DNA of 64,000 bases from Shimia abyssi (GCF_003014475.1 NZ_PYGJ01000005.1:1-64000), one strand, 5' to 3'. Positions 24,863 to 33,868 are shown, counted from the stretch's first letter. Program-made: numbers and translations. The notes: generated from the sequence alone by a model not told the origin.

Positions 24863-26620
24863 ATGACGAAATCCGAGATGGCGCAAACCAGCAGGATGCT
24901 GGTCGCGGTGGCCTTAGCCGGGATGGTGACAGCCCCGGCTTTCGCCCAGACCGCAGAGGGTCCGGGCGGCCTCGTTCACGACGCAGAGTACTACGTTCTC
25001 ATGGCCCAAAACGGCGAAAGCTGGGCAGCGGAGGACGCGGACATCCAGGCAAAGCTGGCCGCATTGCGCGAGAAGCACGGCACCCCGCCAAACCTCATCC
25101 ACATCATGTGGGATGACACTGCTTATGGTGATCTCGGAATGCCTGGCATTCAGGCAGTGCGCGGTCTCGATACCCCTAACATCAACGCACTTGCCCAAGA
25201 AGGTATGATGTTTACCCGCATGTACACCGAGGTTGGCTGTACCCCCAGCCGCGCCGCTGCGATCACGGGGCGCCTGGCCGTTCGTTCAGGCATGTACAAC
25301 ATTGGCATGCTACAAGAGAGCCATGGTCTGAATGCTGAAGAGGTTACTCTGGCCGAAGTCTTAAGTGATGCTGGCTACGCCACCGCATTTTTTGGCAAAT
25401 GGCACCTTGGCGACATCGAACAAAGCTACCCCCACAATCAGGGTTTCGATGAGGCGCTTTTTACCGGGTATAACCAAATCCTCTCACTAAACACTCGCGA
25501 GGCAGAGCAGGGCAACGCTTCGATCGGCCTCTTCGAGGACATGCTGCCCGAGAACCCTTACAAACTGGACGACACATTCATCACCAAAGACTGGGTGATG
25601 GCCGCCGAAGGCACCAAGGGCGGGGAAACACTGCAATGGCGTGACAACACAACCGAATCCTATGAAGCAATGGATGACGAAGGTTTCAAACGCATGTTTG
25701 CCTTCATCGAGGCCAACGCCAAGGAGGGCAAACCTTTCTTCGTCGCCAGTTGTCCAAATATGGCGAACTTCATGCCGATCCGCCCCAAATGTACCCGCGC
25801 TCGCGCCTTGCTGCAAAATGGGCTTCAGTGCACAATCGATCCGTTCATTGCGGAACTGCGCGCCAAACTTGATGAACTGGGCATCGCGGAAAACACTCTG
25901 ATTGTGGCGATGGCTGATAACGGACCAATGTCACACAACCCGCCCCCTGGCACTGGTTTTGCTGAAACGATCTTCCGCGGCGGAAAAGGCGATTTTCTCG
26001 AAGGCGGTGTACGTGTTCCAGCCTTTGCGGTCTGGCCAAGCGTGATCAAACCTGGATCGCTTCCCAATGATATGATCCACATCACCGATCTGTTTACGAC
26101 ATTCGCCAGCCTCGGTGGAGCCATCGGCAACATCCCAACGGATCGCGTGATTGATGGTGTCGACCAAACAGCACTGTTACCGAATGGTGATACCGCAGGT
26201 CGGCGGGACTATACATTTACCTATGCGGGTCCGACGCTTGGCGCGGTCGTAAAGGGTGACTACAAACGCCACATGATCTCGCCTGATCCAATCGGTGAAG
26301 CCAGCGGCATTCCAGCAGCTTTTTACTTCCTGCCGTCCGATCCACGCGAAGTACAACCTATGTTGACCAACCTTATCCACCTAAAGCGTCCCTTTAACCG
26401 GATGGTGCTACGCCACAACCTGTGGAAAGAAAAGTATCCGGATCGCCCGGAAACGCATGGTATCCCGTGGACAGGTATCGCCAATGCGTCCGAGGCGCTA
26501 AAGCGTGAGCAAAACCCGCAACTGATCTTGAAAGATCTGCCATTTGATCCGCTCGAATATATCGATCATCTGGACGAACTTCCTTTTGATCCGAACGCTG
26601 ATCCAAGTATCGGACAATGA
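24863..26620 (+). CDS. Secreted arylsulfatase (module copy 2)
   Basis: 585 residues. The signal peptide ends in A-F-A-Q near residue 29. The extension VHDAEYYVLMAQNGESWAAE parallels that of copy 1. Next are the metal site IMWDDTAYGDLG and the active-site C-T-P-S-R near residue 130, whose cysteine would become formylglycine. FFGKWHLGD and MADNGPMSHN follow. A strong AGGAGGAATGAG stretch precedes the ATG. The copies keep many blocks in the same order (IEQSY..NQGFD, RGGK..FLEGGVRV.AF..WP, DRVIDGVDQ) but have diverged, so they may cleave different sulfate esters. The likely site of action is the periplasm or cell surface. Confidence 0.92.
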   Translation: MTKSEMAQTSRMLVAVALAGMVTAPAFAQTAEGPGGLVHDAEYYVLMAQNGESWAAEDADIQAKLAALREKHGTPPNLIHIMWDDTAYGDLGMPGIQAVRGLDTPNINALAQEGMMFTRMYTEVGCTPSRAAAITGRLAVRSGMYNIGMLQESHGLNAEEVTLAEVLSDAGYATAFFGKWHLGDIEQSYPHNQGFDEALFTGYNQILSLNTREAEQGNASIGLFEDMLPENPYKLDDTFITKDWVMAAEGTKGGETLQWRDNTTESYEAMDDEGFKRMFAFIEANAKEGKPFFVASCPNMANFMPIRPKCTRARALLQNGLQCTIDPFIAELRAKLDELGIAENTLIVAMADNGPMSHNPPPGTGFAETIFRGGKGDFLEGGVRVPAFAVWPSVIKPGSLPNDMIHITDLFTTFASLGGAIGNIPTDRVIDGVDQTALLPNGDTAGRRDYTFTYAGPTLGAVVKGDYKRHMISPDPIGEASGIPAAFYFLPSDPREVQPMLTNLIHLKRPFNRMVLRHNLWKEKYPDRPETHGIPWTGIANASEALKREQNPQLILKDLPFDPLEYIDHLDELPFDPNADPSIGQ

Positions 26621-26630
26621 GTTAACAGCA

Positions 26631-26665
26631 TTCCGGCCTTCCCCGTGAGGGCCGGGATCCCTTTT
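26631..26665 (+). terminator. Terminator after sulfatase copy 2
   Basis: TTCCGGCC and GGCCGGGA form an eight-pair stem (one G-T) around a short loop, followed by TCCCTTTT. It lies ten bases past the sulfatase stop and would separate the sulfatase from the HlyD-family gene. No gene lies in the remaining bases up to 26886. Confidence 0.55.
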
Positions 26666-26886
26666 CCAGCTGAACAACGAAAGGCCGCCTTGTTTACCCA
26701 CAGGCGCCTCGTGCAATCCACCGCCCCACCACTTCCACCTACGCACCGTTGACATTGACCCGTGCCGCGGCTCAGGCTCTGATGCACAGGGTGCTCACGC
26801 TCGACGAAACGTTCCTGACAGAGCATTTTGATTACGAATAACTGGCTGCAATGACGTAGCGCCAAACAACAAAGGGATATTTCTAG

Positions 26887-27996
26887 ATGCTTATTGTTCT
26901 CGGTCTCTACGCCGGTCTTGTCTGGATTATCTTCTTCAAAATGAAGTTCCTTCCCTGGAACGGTTTCTTTAAATCCGTGGTGTGGACGGTTGCGCTCGTC
27001 ATTGCCCTTGTTGTGATTGGCGCCTTAAACCACACGACCCCAACCGGTCGGGTTTCCGTACAGGGCGTCGTAACCAATATCGTTCCCAATGTGTCAGGGC
27101 GTGTAACTGATGTCGTGGTAGAGCCCGGAGCAGAGGTCAAGGAGGGCGATGTCCTGTTCCAGATCGATGATACGGTCTATGCAGCAGAAGTGGCGCGCCT
27201 AGAAGCCTCTCTGGAATCGGCACGGTCTGCCGCAGACCAGCTTCATCTGGACCTCGAGGCCGCAAAAGCCGAGATTGACTCGCTGAATGTTCAACTGGTC
27301 TTTGGAATCCAGCGCCGGGACGACATCATACGCCTCGAAGACCGAGGTGCCTCAACGACGTTCCAATTGCAGGAAGCCGTGTCCACTATTGATCAGCTCA
27401 CGGCTGGCATAAGAGGGGCAGAAGCACGCAAAGCGGGGCTAGAACGCCGGATCGCGGCACAGGTCGACGGTCAGGATGTCGGCGTAGCCGAAGCCGAGAA
27501 CGCGCTGGTCGCGGCGCGCTGGAACCTCTCGCAGACAACAGTACGCGCACCTGATGATGGCCTTGTGACGGGCCTTACTCTTCGACCAGGCAACCGGGTT
27601 ACAACACTGCGTGGGGCGATCAACTTCATGATCCCGCAGGACCGCAGAATGGTAGCTACCCTGCCTCAATCGAGCCGCGGCAATGTCGCCGTCGGAGACG
27701 AGATCCGCGTGGCCCTGAGAGCTCTGCCTGGAAAAGAACTCACTGCGCGTATTGCGGCACTACCGCCGGGAACCGCAGAAGGTTCGCTTGATACACGCAG
27801 CGGGTTGCCGAGTTTGCGCGATCTCCGCGGGAGCGCAGAATTCCCTGTCATGATTGAAACCCCAGACGGGATTGACCCTGTATCCTTACCCATCGGTGCC
27901 TCTGGAACCGCATTGGTCATGACTGACAAGGCCGGCGCTATCGGAATCTTGGCGGAAATATTGTTCTGGATCACAAAGATGATGAACTATCTCTGA
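26887..27996 (+). CDS. HlyD-family membrane protein, YibH/YiaV type
   Basis: 369 residues. Two N-terminal hydrophobic segments (about 1-20 and 30-48) anchor the protein. Then come the beta-barrel/lipoyl half-motif (VSGRVTDVVVEPGAEVKEGD), a coiled coil of about 110-210, and the second lipoyl half (TTVRAPDDGLVTGLTLRPGN). A C-terminal amphipathic end (LFWITKMMNYL) resembles that of Escherichia coli YibH. In that group the partner is a small DUF3302 membrane protein, which is not found here, nor is an ABC, RND or MFS pump. AAAGGGAT precedes the start. It follows sulfatase copy 2 across a probable terminator. A link to the sulfatase is possible but unproven. Confidence 0.85.
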   Translation: MLIVLGLYAGLVWIIFFKMKFLPWNGFFKSVVWTVALVIALVVIGALNHTTPTGRVSVQGVVTNIVPNVSGRVTDVVVEPGAEVKEGDVLFQIDDTVYAAEVARLEASLESARSAADQLHLDLEAAKAEIDSLNVQLVFGIQRRDDIIRLEDRGASTTFQLQEAVSTIDQLTAGIRGAEARKAGLERRIAAQVDGQDVGVAEAENALVAARWNLSQTTVRAPDDGLVTGLTLRPGNRVTTLRGAINFMIPQDRRMVATLPQSSRGNVAVGDEIRVALRALPGKELTARIAALPPGTAEGSLDTRSGLPSLRDLRGSAEFPVMIETPDGIDPVSLPIGASGTALVMTDKAGAIGILAEILFWITKMMNYL

Positions 27997-28382
27997 CCAA
28001 GGTATTTTGGTTACGCAGACTTGCTTGGCGTTTCCGTCCATTCGGGAGCCCAGCTAAAACTCCTTTTGACGGTCCGCGATGACTCTCTTGTAGTACCCAT
28101 CACGGGCTAGCGACCGTTCAGAACAGGCCACTCCGCCTGGAGGTCTGTCGCAAAACCGACCAGCAATATGGCCCGCTCCTTAGCATTCTTGGGGTATCGG
28201 CCTGTAACTGCTGGCGTCTGCTTTGCCTCGCGCCACCATTTTTTGGATGTACGGCTTCGGACATTGGCGCCCCCTTTGTTAAAAATTGCGCGGCCGCTAC
28301 TTTACTCTTCCCCCTTTCACCCCCTTGTGACTGGACCCTGCGTGCGTCCGGCTCCACCTTATGGCATCAACACCAAGGACAC
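27997..28382. other. Gap without a recognisable gene
   Basis: About 385 bases. Overlapping 70-80 codon frames occur on both strands between about 28118 and 28386 without domain or good start. The minus strand shows fragments in different frames that might be a decayed coding sequence, but I could not identify it. Confidence 0.35.
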
Positions 28383-28946
28383 ATGATGCGCTGGCTACTT
28401 CCTCTCCTCCTTTCAGTTCCACTTGCTGTCCCCCTTTCCGCTCAGGATCGTGAGGGCAACGACACTCCTGGTGAATGGGTCGTCACGCATTTCGAACCCT
28501 TTGGCATCTGGACAAGCATTTGCGATGAACGCCCTGATAACGGCGCCCTCTCACAGCGCTGCTACATCCGCTGGGTCGACGTCTTTTCGCGCGCGCCCAA
28601 ATTCGCCGGGCAGTTTGTCTTCATCACCCCCGAACCAAATGGGCCCAAAGTTGACTTCGGTATGGAACCGGGCACCATTTACGATCCGGACGGGTTCCGT
28701 ATCACTTCAGCCGACGACACCATTATCTGGTCCACCCAGCGAGGCGGGTGCCTGACTGGCCTTGCCTGCACGTTCAGCGGCGATGACGCAACACCGCTCG
28801 TTGATGCCATGCAAACCGGTGACGCCTTTCGCTTTACCTTCACCGATCGGCACGGAGCACCACGCAACCTGACTTGGCCCCTCAAAGGGTTCGCACCCGC
28901 ATATGAGGATTTCGTCGCGCAATCGGATAAACGCAATCTACCCTGA
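28383..28946 (+). CDS. Invasion-associated locus B (IalB)-like exported protein
   Basis: 187 residues with a signal peptide (MMRWLLPLLLSVPLAVPLSA). The mature part resembles the IalB family: GEWVVTHFEPFGIWTSICDE near the front, a QRCYIRWVDV cysteine segment, GGCLTGLACTF, and VDAMQTGDAFRFTFTD towards the end. Several cysteines could form periplasmic disulfides. Despite the family name, which comes from Bartonella, the members are common in free-living alphaproteobacteria and their role there is unknown. Confidence 0.75.
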   Translation: MMRWLLPLLLSVPLAVPLSAQDREGNDTPGEWVVTHFEPFGIWTSICDERPDNGALSQRCYIRWVDVFSRAPKFAGQFVFITPEPNGPKVDFGMEPGTIYDPDGFRITSADDTIIWSTQRGGCLTGLACTFSGDDATPLVDAMQTGDAFRFTFTDRHGAPRNLTWPLKGFAPAYEDFVAQSDKRNLP

Positions 28947-28995
28947 GCGCGCGATGCGCTTAAACACAAATGCAACAAATCTGGCACCGATGCGT

Positions 28996-29024
28996 TACCG
29001 ACAAAATACCGACGTGATACCGAC
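28996..29024. repeat. Three phased TACCGAC repeats upstream of mtnP
   Basis: TACCGAC starts at 28996, 29007 and 29018, exactly 11 bp apart, so each copy faces the same side of the helix. A degenerate fourth copy (CACCGAT) begins at 28985. The set ends about 115 bases before the mtnP start. It looks like a multi-dimer binding site of a response regulator or similar factor; no factor is assigned. Confidence 0.55.
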
Positions 29025-29139
29025 GTCAGGCTTTGAGTCGAAACGGCGCATTAACCTCTTGGTGAACCCAGTTGCATTATCTGCGTCACAGGCCCAAAAC
29101 TTGACCCCAAAATAACAGCGCTAACAAAGGATCACTTTC

Positions 29140-30015
29140 ATGAGCGAGACCATGATTGCCGTCATCGGCGGTTCCGGCATTTATGACATTGACGGGTTGG
29201 AAAACGCCAACTGGCAGACCGTCGAAACCCCTTGGGGAGCGCCCTCTGACCAGATCCTGACCGGTACGCTCAACGGTGTAAAAATGGCCTTTCTGCCGCG
29301 CCATGGACGCGGCCATGTGCACACGCCCAGCTCTGTTCCTTACCGCGCCAATATCGACGCATTAAAGCGGATCGGGGTCTCTGATGTGATCTCGGTTTCG
29401 GCTACCGGATCATTCCGCGAGGAGATGGCGCCGGGAGATTTTGTCGTTGTAGATCAATTCATTGACCGCACTTTTGCACGCGAGAAATCCTTTTTCGGTC
29501 CCGGCCTTGTTGCCCATGTCAGCGTTGCCCATCCCACGTGCCCGCGCCTGTCCGATGCCTGCTTCACGGCCGCCACGGATGCCGGTGTGACCGTGCACAA
29601 GGGGGGAACTTACCTCGCCATGGAAGGCCCGCAATTCTCAACGTTGGCGGAATCCAAAATGTATCGCGAACATTGGGGCGCGGATGTGATCGGCATGACC
29701 AACATGCCCGAGGCCAAACTCGCACGCGAGGCAGAGCTGTGTTATGCCTCGGTCGCCATGGTGACGGATTATGACAGCTGGCACCCCGATCACGGCGAAG
29801 TGGATGTCTCTGAAATCATTGCCACTTTGACCGGCAACGCGCAAAAAGCCCGCGACCTCGTCGCCCGCCTCCCCGCCCTGCTCGGTGGCTCTCGCGACTT
29901 ATGCCCACACGGCTGCGACCGCGCATTAGAATACGCCATTCTCACCGCCTCCGACGCCCGCGACGCAGCCATGACCGCCAAGCTCGACGCGATCGCAGGC
30001 CGCGTGTTGGGATGA
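29140..30015 (+). CDS. mtnP: S-methyl-5'-thioadenosine phosphorylase
   Basis: 291 residues. The enzyme splits 5'-methylthioadenosine with phosphate to adenine and methylthioribose-1-phosphate in the cytoplasm, disposing of a product of polyamine and homoserine-lactone synthesis. The phosphate-binding start MIAVIGGSGIYDIDGLE, PRHGRGHVHTPSSVPYRANI and the base-site block EGPQFSTLAESKMYR are visible, as is GMTNMPEAKLAREAELCYA. The freed adenine can go to apt at 31861. The stop overlaps the start of the next gene as ATGA. Confidence 0.96.
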   Translation: MSETMIAVIGGSGIYDIDGLENANWQTVETPWGAPSDQILTGTLNGVKMAFLPRHGRGHVHTPSSVPYRANIDALKRIGVSDVISVSATGSFREEMAPGDFVVVDQFIDRTFAREKSFFGPGLVAHVSVAHPTCPRLSDACFTAATDAGVTVHKGGTYLAMEGPQFSTLAESKMYREHWGADVIGMTNMPEAKLAREAELCYASVAMVTDYDSWHPDHGEVDVSEIIATLTGNAQKARDLVARLPALLGGSRDLCPHGCDRALEYAILTASDARDAAMTAKLDAIAGRVLG

Positions 30016-30683
30016 AACTCCTGAGGCGCGCCATAGCTCTCACGCTGTTCCTGTGCATGGGCACATTCGCCTTCGCACAAGAATACATCACGACCCAAGG
30101 CCGCCTAAGCGACCCGGATTTCTATCGCTTGATCTCATGTGGCGCCCCACCTGGCGGGGATTGCAACAAACCCATCGTGCGCTGGTCCAGCCGGGATGCG
30201 CGGCGCTTGACGGTTGGCATCACTCGCATTGACCCCGCATTTCCAGCATCTCGCATCCCCCAGATAGAGGCAGCTGTTTCATCAGCAATTCAACAGCTTA
30301 ACAATAGTGGCGCTGACATCAAACTGCGGCCATCGGCAAACCGTCCAAAGATCCCGATCCTACTTCTCGACATCCCAGAAGGCGGCACGTTACACGGCAC
30401 GGGCATATCTGGCCTAGACGGCATTGAGATCGAAGCCGCACGTGTTCAGATCTAGTGGGATGGCAACCATCGCATTAAACGCAGCGCCATTGTAATCGGC
30501 ACAGGTATTGGCCCAGACGCAATCAACTCCACAATGCTCGAAGAAATCACTCAGGCGCTTGGCCTGTTGACGGATATTGATAACCCCTACTACACCAATC
30601 GAAGTATCTTCTCCCAAGACGGCTACAGCCTCTCGCGCATTCAGGGTCAAGACCGTATGGTCCTGAGACGTCACTACCCCTAA
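30012..30683 (+). pseudogene. DUF2927-family exported protein interrupted by an in-frame TAG
   Basis: The frame starts at an ATG overlapping the mtnP stop and has a signal peptide (MKLLRRAIALTLFLCMGTFAF). It reads through 147 residues to a TAG at 30453-30455. The same frame then continues for 75 more codons with clear DUF2927 character (EEITQALGLLTDIDNPYYTN, RSIFSQDGYS, GQDRMVLRRHYP) to a TAA at 30681-30683. One nonsense base therefore splits an otherwise intact 223-codon gene. It may be a recent pseudogene, a sequencing error, or read through by a suppressor. The function of DUF2927 is unknown; the protein would be periplasmic. Confidence 0.85.
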
Positions 30684-30693
30684 AGGAACAACC

Positions 30694-31323
30694 ATGCCCT
30701 TTGATCTCTGGCTCACTTTCGTCGCCGCTTCCACCGCGCTCTTGCTAATTCCCGGGCCGACGATCCTCTTGGTACTGTCTTATGCCCTGTCACAGGGTCG
30801 CCAAGTGGCCGTTGCCACTGCGGCCGGTGTTGCCCTTGGCGATTTCATCGCGATGACCGCTTCGTTGCTTGGATTGGGAGCCATCGTGCTGGCCTCAGCT
30901 ACCGCATTCACTGTGCTAAAATGGGTCGGTGCAGCCTATTTGGTTTGGCTGGGCTTTAAGATGATCAAGGGGGCGCAACATGCTGAAATCGGGTCACTAA
31001 TGCGCGCCCGCACACTGCCCGCCCGCGGAGTGTTTGGACATGCCGCCGCCGTAACGGCACTCAATCCCAAAAGCATTGGGTTTTTCATTGCTTTCGTGCC
31101 GCAATTCATCGATCCGACACGCCCCTTGTCCGTGCAATTTGCCATTCTGATAGCGACATTTGTGACGCTCGCCGCGTTGAACGCACTGGCCTATGCCCTT
31201 TTGGCAGATCGCTTGCGCGCGCGCATCGAACGTCCTTCGGTCATTCGCTGGCTCACGCGCACAGGCGGCGCTACGCTCATTGGAATGGGGGTTCTGACGG
31301 CAACCTTGCGCCGCTCTGCCTGA
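30694..31323 (+). CDS. LysE/RhtB-family amino-acid exporter
   Basis: 209 residues, six predicted membrane helices. The family start is clear: LLLIPGPTILLVLSYALSQG near residues 15-35, then KWVGAAYLVWLGFKMIKGA and the mid-protein LNPKSIGFFIAFVPQF. LysE and RhtB members export lysine, arginine, homoserine, threonine or other amines by proton exchange; the substrate cannot be read. AAGGAAC precedes the ATG. The gene follows the interrupted DUF2927 gene by ten bases, so it may depend on the mtnP promoter. Confidence 0.92.
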   Translation: MPFDLWLTFVAASTALLLIPGPTILLVLSYALSQGRQVAVATAAGVALGDFIAMTASLLGLGAIVLASATAFTVLKWVGAAYLVWLGFKMIKGAQHAEIGSLMRARTLPARGVFGHAAAVTALNPKSIGFFIAFVPQFIDPTRPLSVQFAILIATFVTLAALNALAYALLADRLRARIERPSVIRWLTRTGGATLIGMGVLTATLRRSA

Positions 31324-31338
31324 CAGGGTGGCGGCGAT

Positions 31339-31515
31339 CTATTCGTCGAGCTGGTTTTCTTTCATGAATTTGCGAATAAAACCGCGAATTTCGCGCGCTG
31401 CGCTTGTGTCGAGCTCTTTGCAGAGGTCGACAAACGCATCGCGCTCGTTCTTGTCCAGTCGCAAAACCAACTGACTGTCCTTCTTGGCCTTGGATTTGCC
31501 GTCTTTTTTCGCCAC
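31339..31515 (-). CDS. 58-residue ribbon-helix-helix-like protein
   Basis: A short gene on the minus strand with GTG start and GGGG just upstream. The protein begins MAKKDGKSKAKKDSQLVLRL, a lysine-rich tail followed by a beta strand (QLVLRL), and continues with two helices (NERDAFVDLCKELDTSA and AREIRGFIRKFM). That is the length and order of a CopG/Arc-type ribbon-helix-helix DNA-binding protein, and S-x-Q-L-V-L-R-L-D is a typical strand. No toxin gene lies beside it. Convergent with LysE and divergent from apt. It may be a small transcription factor; the target is unknown. Confidence 0.7.
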   Translation of the reverse strand: MAKKDGKSKAKKDSQLVLRLDKNERDAFVDLCKELDTSAAREIRGFIRKFMKENQLDE

Positions 31516-31639
31516 GTTTACCCCACGTTTACGCGTCTCATGTTAGCCAAATTTAGCATCTAGTTCGCGCACAGTATATACAAAAACTATACAAAAGACA
31601 CACAACGATATCTGAGGCGGTTTGAGAAAGGAATGAAAA

Positions 31640-31756
31640 ATGAACCTTCACGCCGCGAAAACGCTCTTGGTTGAGGACCGGATGGACTGGCACAAGCCGC
31701 ATGTGGCTTGGTTTGGGGTGCGCATGTACCGTTCGTCGCGCCGCCGCTGGGAGTAA
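31640..31756 (+). CDS. Possible 38-residue protein
   Basis: An ATG at 31640 is preceded by GAGAAAGGA. The frame gives MNLHAAKTLLVEDRMDWHKP and ends in a basic YRSSRRRWE. There is no family match that I know. It lies between the ribbon-helix-helix gene and apt. The RBS and the basic tail are the only support, so this is a weak call; it could be a leader peptide. Confidence 0.3.
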   Translation: MNLHAAKTLLVEDRMDWHKPHVAWFGVRMYRSSRRRWE

Positions 31757-31860
31757 CCTGTTTTCGGCTTCGCCAAAAGAATGGAACCGTCTGCCACTTG
31801 ATTTAAGGGGCGGTTTGGGTGATTGCTGTGCCCGAATTACCGACAGGCAGAGGCGCAAAA

Positions 31861-32400
31861 ATGGCCAAGAAAACTGAAGTCAAAGACTATATCCGAACAA
31901 TCGTGGACTTCCCTCATGAGGGTATTCTGTTTCGCGATGTAACAACGCTATTTGCAGACCCGCGTGGGTTTCGAATGGCGATCGACCAAATGTTACACTC
32001 CTATGCAGGCGAGCGGATTGACAAAGTCATCGGGCTTGAGGCGCGTGGATTTATCCTTGGCGGAGCTATCGCCCACCAGCTCAGCGTCGGCTTTGTGCCC
32101 GTCCGCAAAAAAGGCAAGCTGCCCGGCACCACCATTTCCGAAGAATATAAACTGGAATATGGCGAGGCGATTGTCGAAATCCATGACGATGCCATTCAGC
32201 CCGGCGAAAAGATCCTCTTGGTCGACGACCTGCTCGCCACGGGTGGCACGGCAGAGGCCGGGATCAAACTGGTGGAACGTCTTGGTGGCGAAATCATCGG
32301 ATGTGTTTTTATCATCGACCTACCCGATCTTGGCGGACGCAAGCGATTGGAAAACCTCGGTATGGATGTGACCGTTCTCTGCGAATTCGAAGGTCTCTGA
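31861..32400 (+). CDS. apt: Adenine phosphoribosyltransferase
   Basis: 179 residues. It joins adenine to PRPP to give AMP in purine salvage. Motifs are typical of [23 protein letters not shown] near residue 16, [21 protein letters not shown], and the PRPP site [17 protein letters not shown] near residues 120-136. The ATG at 31861 follows GCAGAGGCG. It fits with mtnP about 2 kb upstream, whose product is adenine. The intervening genes are not obviously connected. Confidence 0.96.
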   Translation: MAKKTEVKDYIRTIVDFPHEGILFRDVTTLFADPRGFRMAIDQMLHSYAGERIDKVIGLEARGFILGGAIAHQLSVGFVPVRKKGKLPGTTISEEYKLEYGEAIVEIHDDAIQPGEKILLVDDLLATGGTAEAGIKLVERLGGEIIGCVFIIDLPDLGGRKRLENLGMDVTVLCEFEGL

Positions 32401-32458
32401 GTGATCGCGTCAGGCGTCGCCAGCACGCTCTTTAACGCGGCGGCTCGCCAACTCCTAC

Positions 32459-33868
32459 CTAAGCGCGCAAAACAGCGCCAGGATTCATGATCCCGTTCGG
32501 GTCCAGCGCCAACTTAATGGCGCGCATAGCGGCCAATCGGGTGGGGTCTCCATAGCGCTCAAGATCCGCTACCTTCATACGCCCCAAACCATGTTCCGCA
32601 CTAAAGGACCCGGAACATACGTAAACCAATTCGTGCACAATGTCAGTCACTTGCGCGCGGATGTTATCATACTCGCCTCGGTGTCTGCCAGCGGCGGGAA
32701 AGACGTTAAAGTGCAAATTCCCATCACCTAAGTGCCCAAAACAATTCACACGCAGCGGCCCCAATTCAGCCAGTGCCCCCCGTGCTTTGGAGATAAAACC
32801 AGGCAACTCATCCAGCGGCAGGGAAATGTCATGGCTCGCGATCGAACCCACAATCTTGTTGGCTTGAGGAATCGCCTCTCGCAGCCCCCAAAAGGCCATT
32901 CGCTGGCTGTCACTCTGGGCAATCAATCCATCTGAAACCAGATCCGCCTCCAAACCGGCAGAAAACACACGTTCAAGTGCGTCATTTGCGTCCTGCGCTA
33001 ATCCAAACTCGATCAGCGCAGTCCATTCTGGAAAATCCTCAAACGGCACGCGCACATCCGGGAGGACCTCTTGCACAAACTCCAACCCCTGACGATGCAA
33101 TAACTCAAAACTGGACACCCCTTCGCCCACCTCATCTCGTGCCATCGCCAATAGCTTTAACGCCGCCTCCGGGCTCTTCACCACCATCAGCGCGGTGCCA
33201 ACAGATGAGGGTCGTGGAAACAGCTTCAACGCTGCCGCCGTGATTACCCCCAACGTCCCCTCTGCCCCCACCAGCAGATTACGCAGGTCATAGCCGGTGT
33301 TGTCCTTGCGAAGCCGCGTCAAGCCACGCCAGATATCACCATTTGGCAACACCGCCTCTAACCCAAGGCAAAGGTCGCGCGCATTGCCATAACGTAAAAC
33401 ATTCACCCCGCCGGCATTGGTCGCCAAATTGCCGCCGATGCGGGCCGAGCCCTCAGATCCAAGCGACAGTGGAAACAAACGTTCCTGCGCCTCTGCCGCC
33501 GATTGAACATCTGCCAAAATGGTACCGGCCTCCGCAACGATCACGTTTTCCAACGGGCGCACATCGCGTACTCGATTCATTCGTTCCAGTGACAGAATAA
33601 CAGGTGCCGGTCTCTCTGGTTGCACTTGCCCCCCAACCAGCCCGGTCCCGCCGCCATAAGGCACCACACCAACGCGCGCAACATTGCAAGCGCGGACAAC
33701 AGACGCCACTTGCTCAACGGTGCGCGGTCGCGCCAAAACGCCACCTATCCCGGCAAACCTGCCTCTCGGTTCTTCCAGATATCGCGCCTCAGGCGTGCAT
33801 AGAATATCGGTTGGCAATAGCGCCGCAAGGTGGTCGCAAAAGGCAGTGTCAGCAGGATTGAGTGTCAT
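32459..33868 (-). CDS. FAD-binding D-2-hydroxyacid dehydrogenase, GlcD/D2HGDH-like
   Basis: About 469 residues. The FAD-binding PCMH domain is in the first half (VVPYGGGTGLVGGQ near residue 70, SEGSARIGGNLATNAGGVNV near 140), and the FAD-linked oxidase C-terminal domain has VNCFGHLGDGNLHFNVF and AEHGLGRMK. The latter His and Glu are the substrate and metal sites of D-lactate, D-2-hydroxyglutarate and glycolate dehydrogenases. It would pass electrons to the respiratory chain or to an electron-transfer flavoprotein. The start is taken at MTLNPADT. The exact substrate is open. Confidence 0.9.
   Translation of the reverse strand: MTLNPADTAFCDHLAALLPTDILCTPEARYLEEPRGRFAGIGGVLARPRTVEQVASVVRACNVARVGVVPYGGGTGLVGGQVQPERPAPVILSLERMNRVRDVRPLENVIVAEAGTILADVQSAAEAQERLFPLSLGSEGSARIGGNLATNAGGVNVLRYGNARDLCLGLEAVLPNGDIWRGLTRLRKDNTGYDLRNLLVGAEGTLGVITAAALKLFPRPSSVGTALMVVKSPEAALKLLAMARDEVGEGVSSFELLHRQGLEFVQEVLPDVRVPFEDFPEWTALIEFGLAQDANDALERVFSAGLEADLVSDGLIAQSDSQRMAFWGLREAIPQANKIVGSIASHDISLPLDELPGFISKARGALAELGPLRVNCFGHLGDGNLHFNVFPAAGRHRGEYDNIRAQVTDIVHELVYVCSGSFSAEHGLGRMKVADLERYGDPTRLAAMRAIKLALDPNGIMNPGAVLRA

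Noticed and set aside
28118-28386. Two opposing 70-80 codon frames before the IalB-like gene
   Set aside because: No recognisable domain or good start; kept only as a gene-poor gap.
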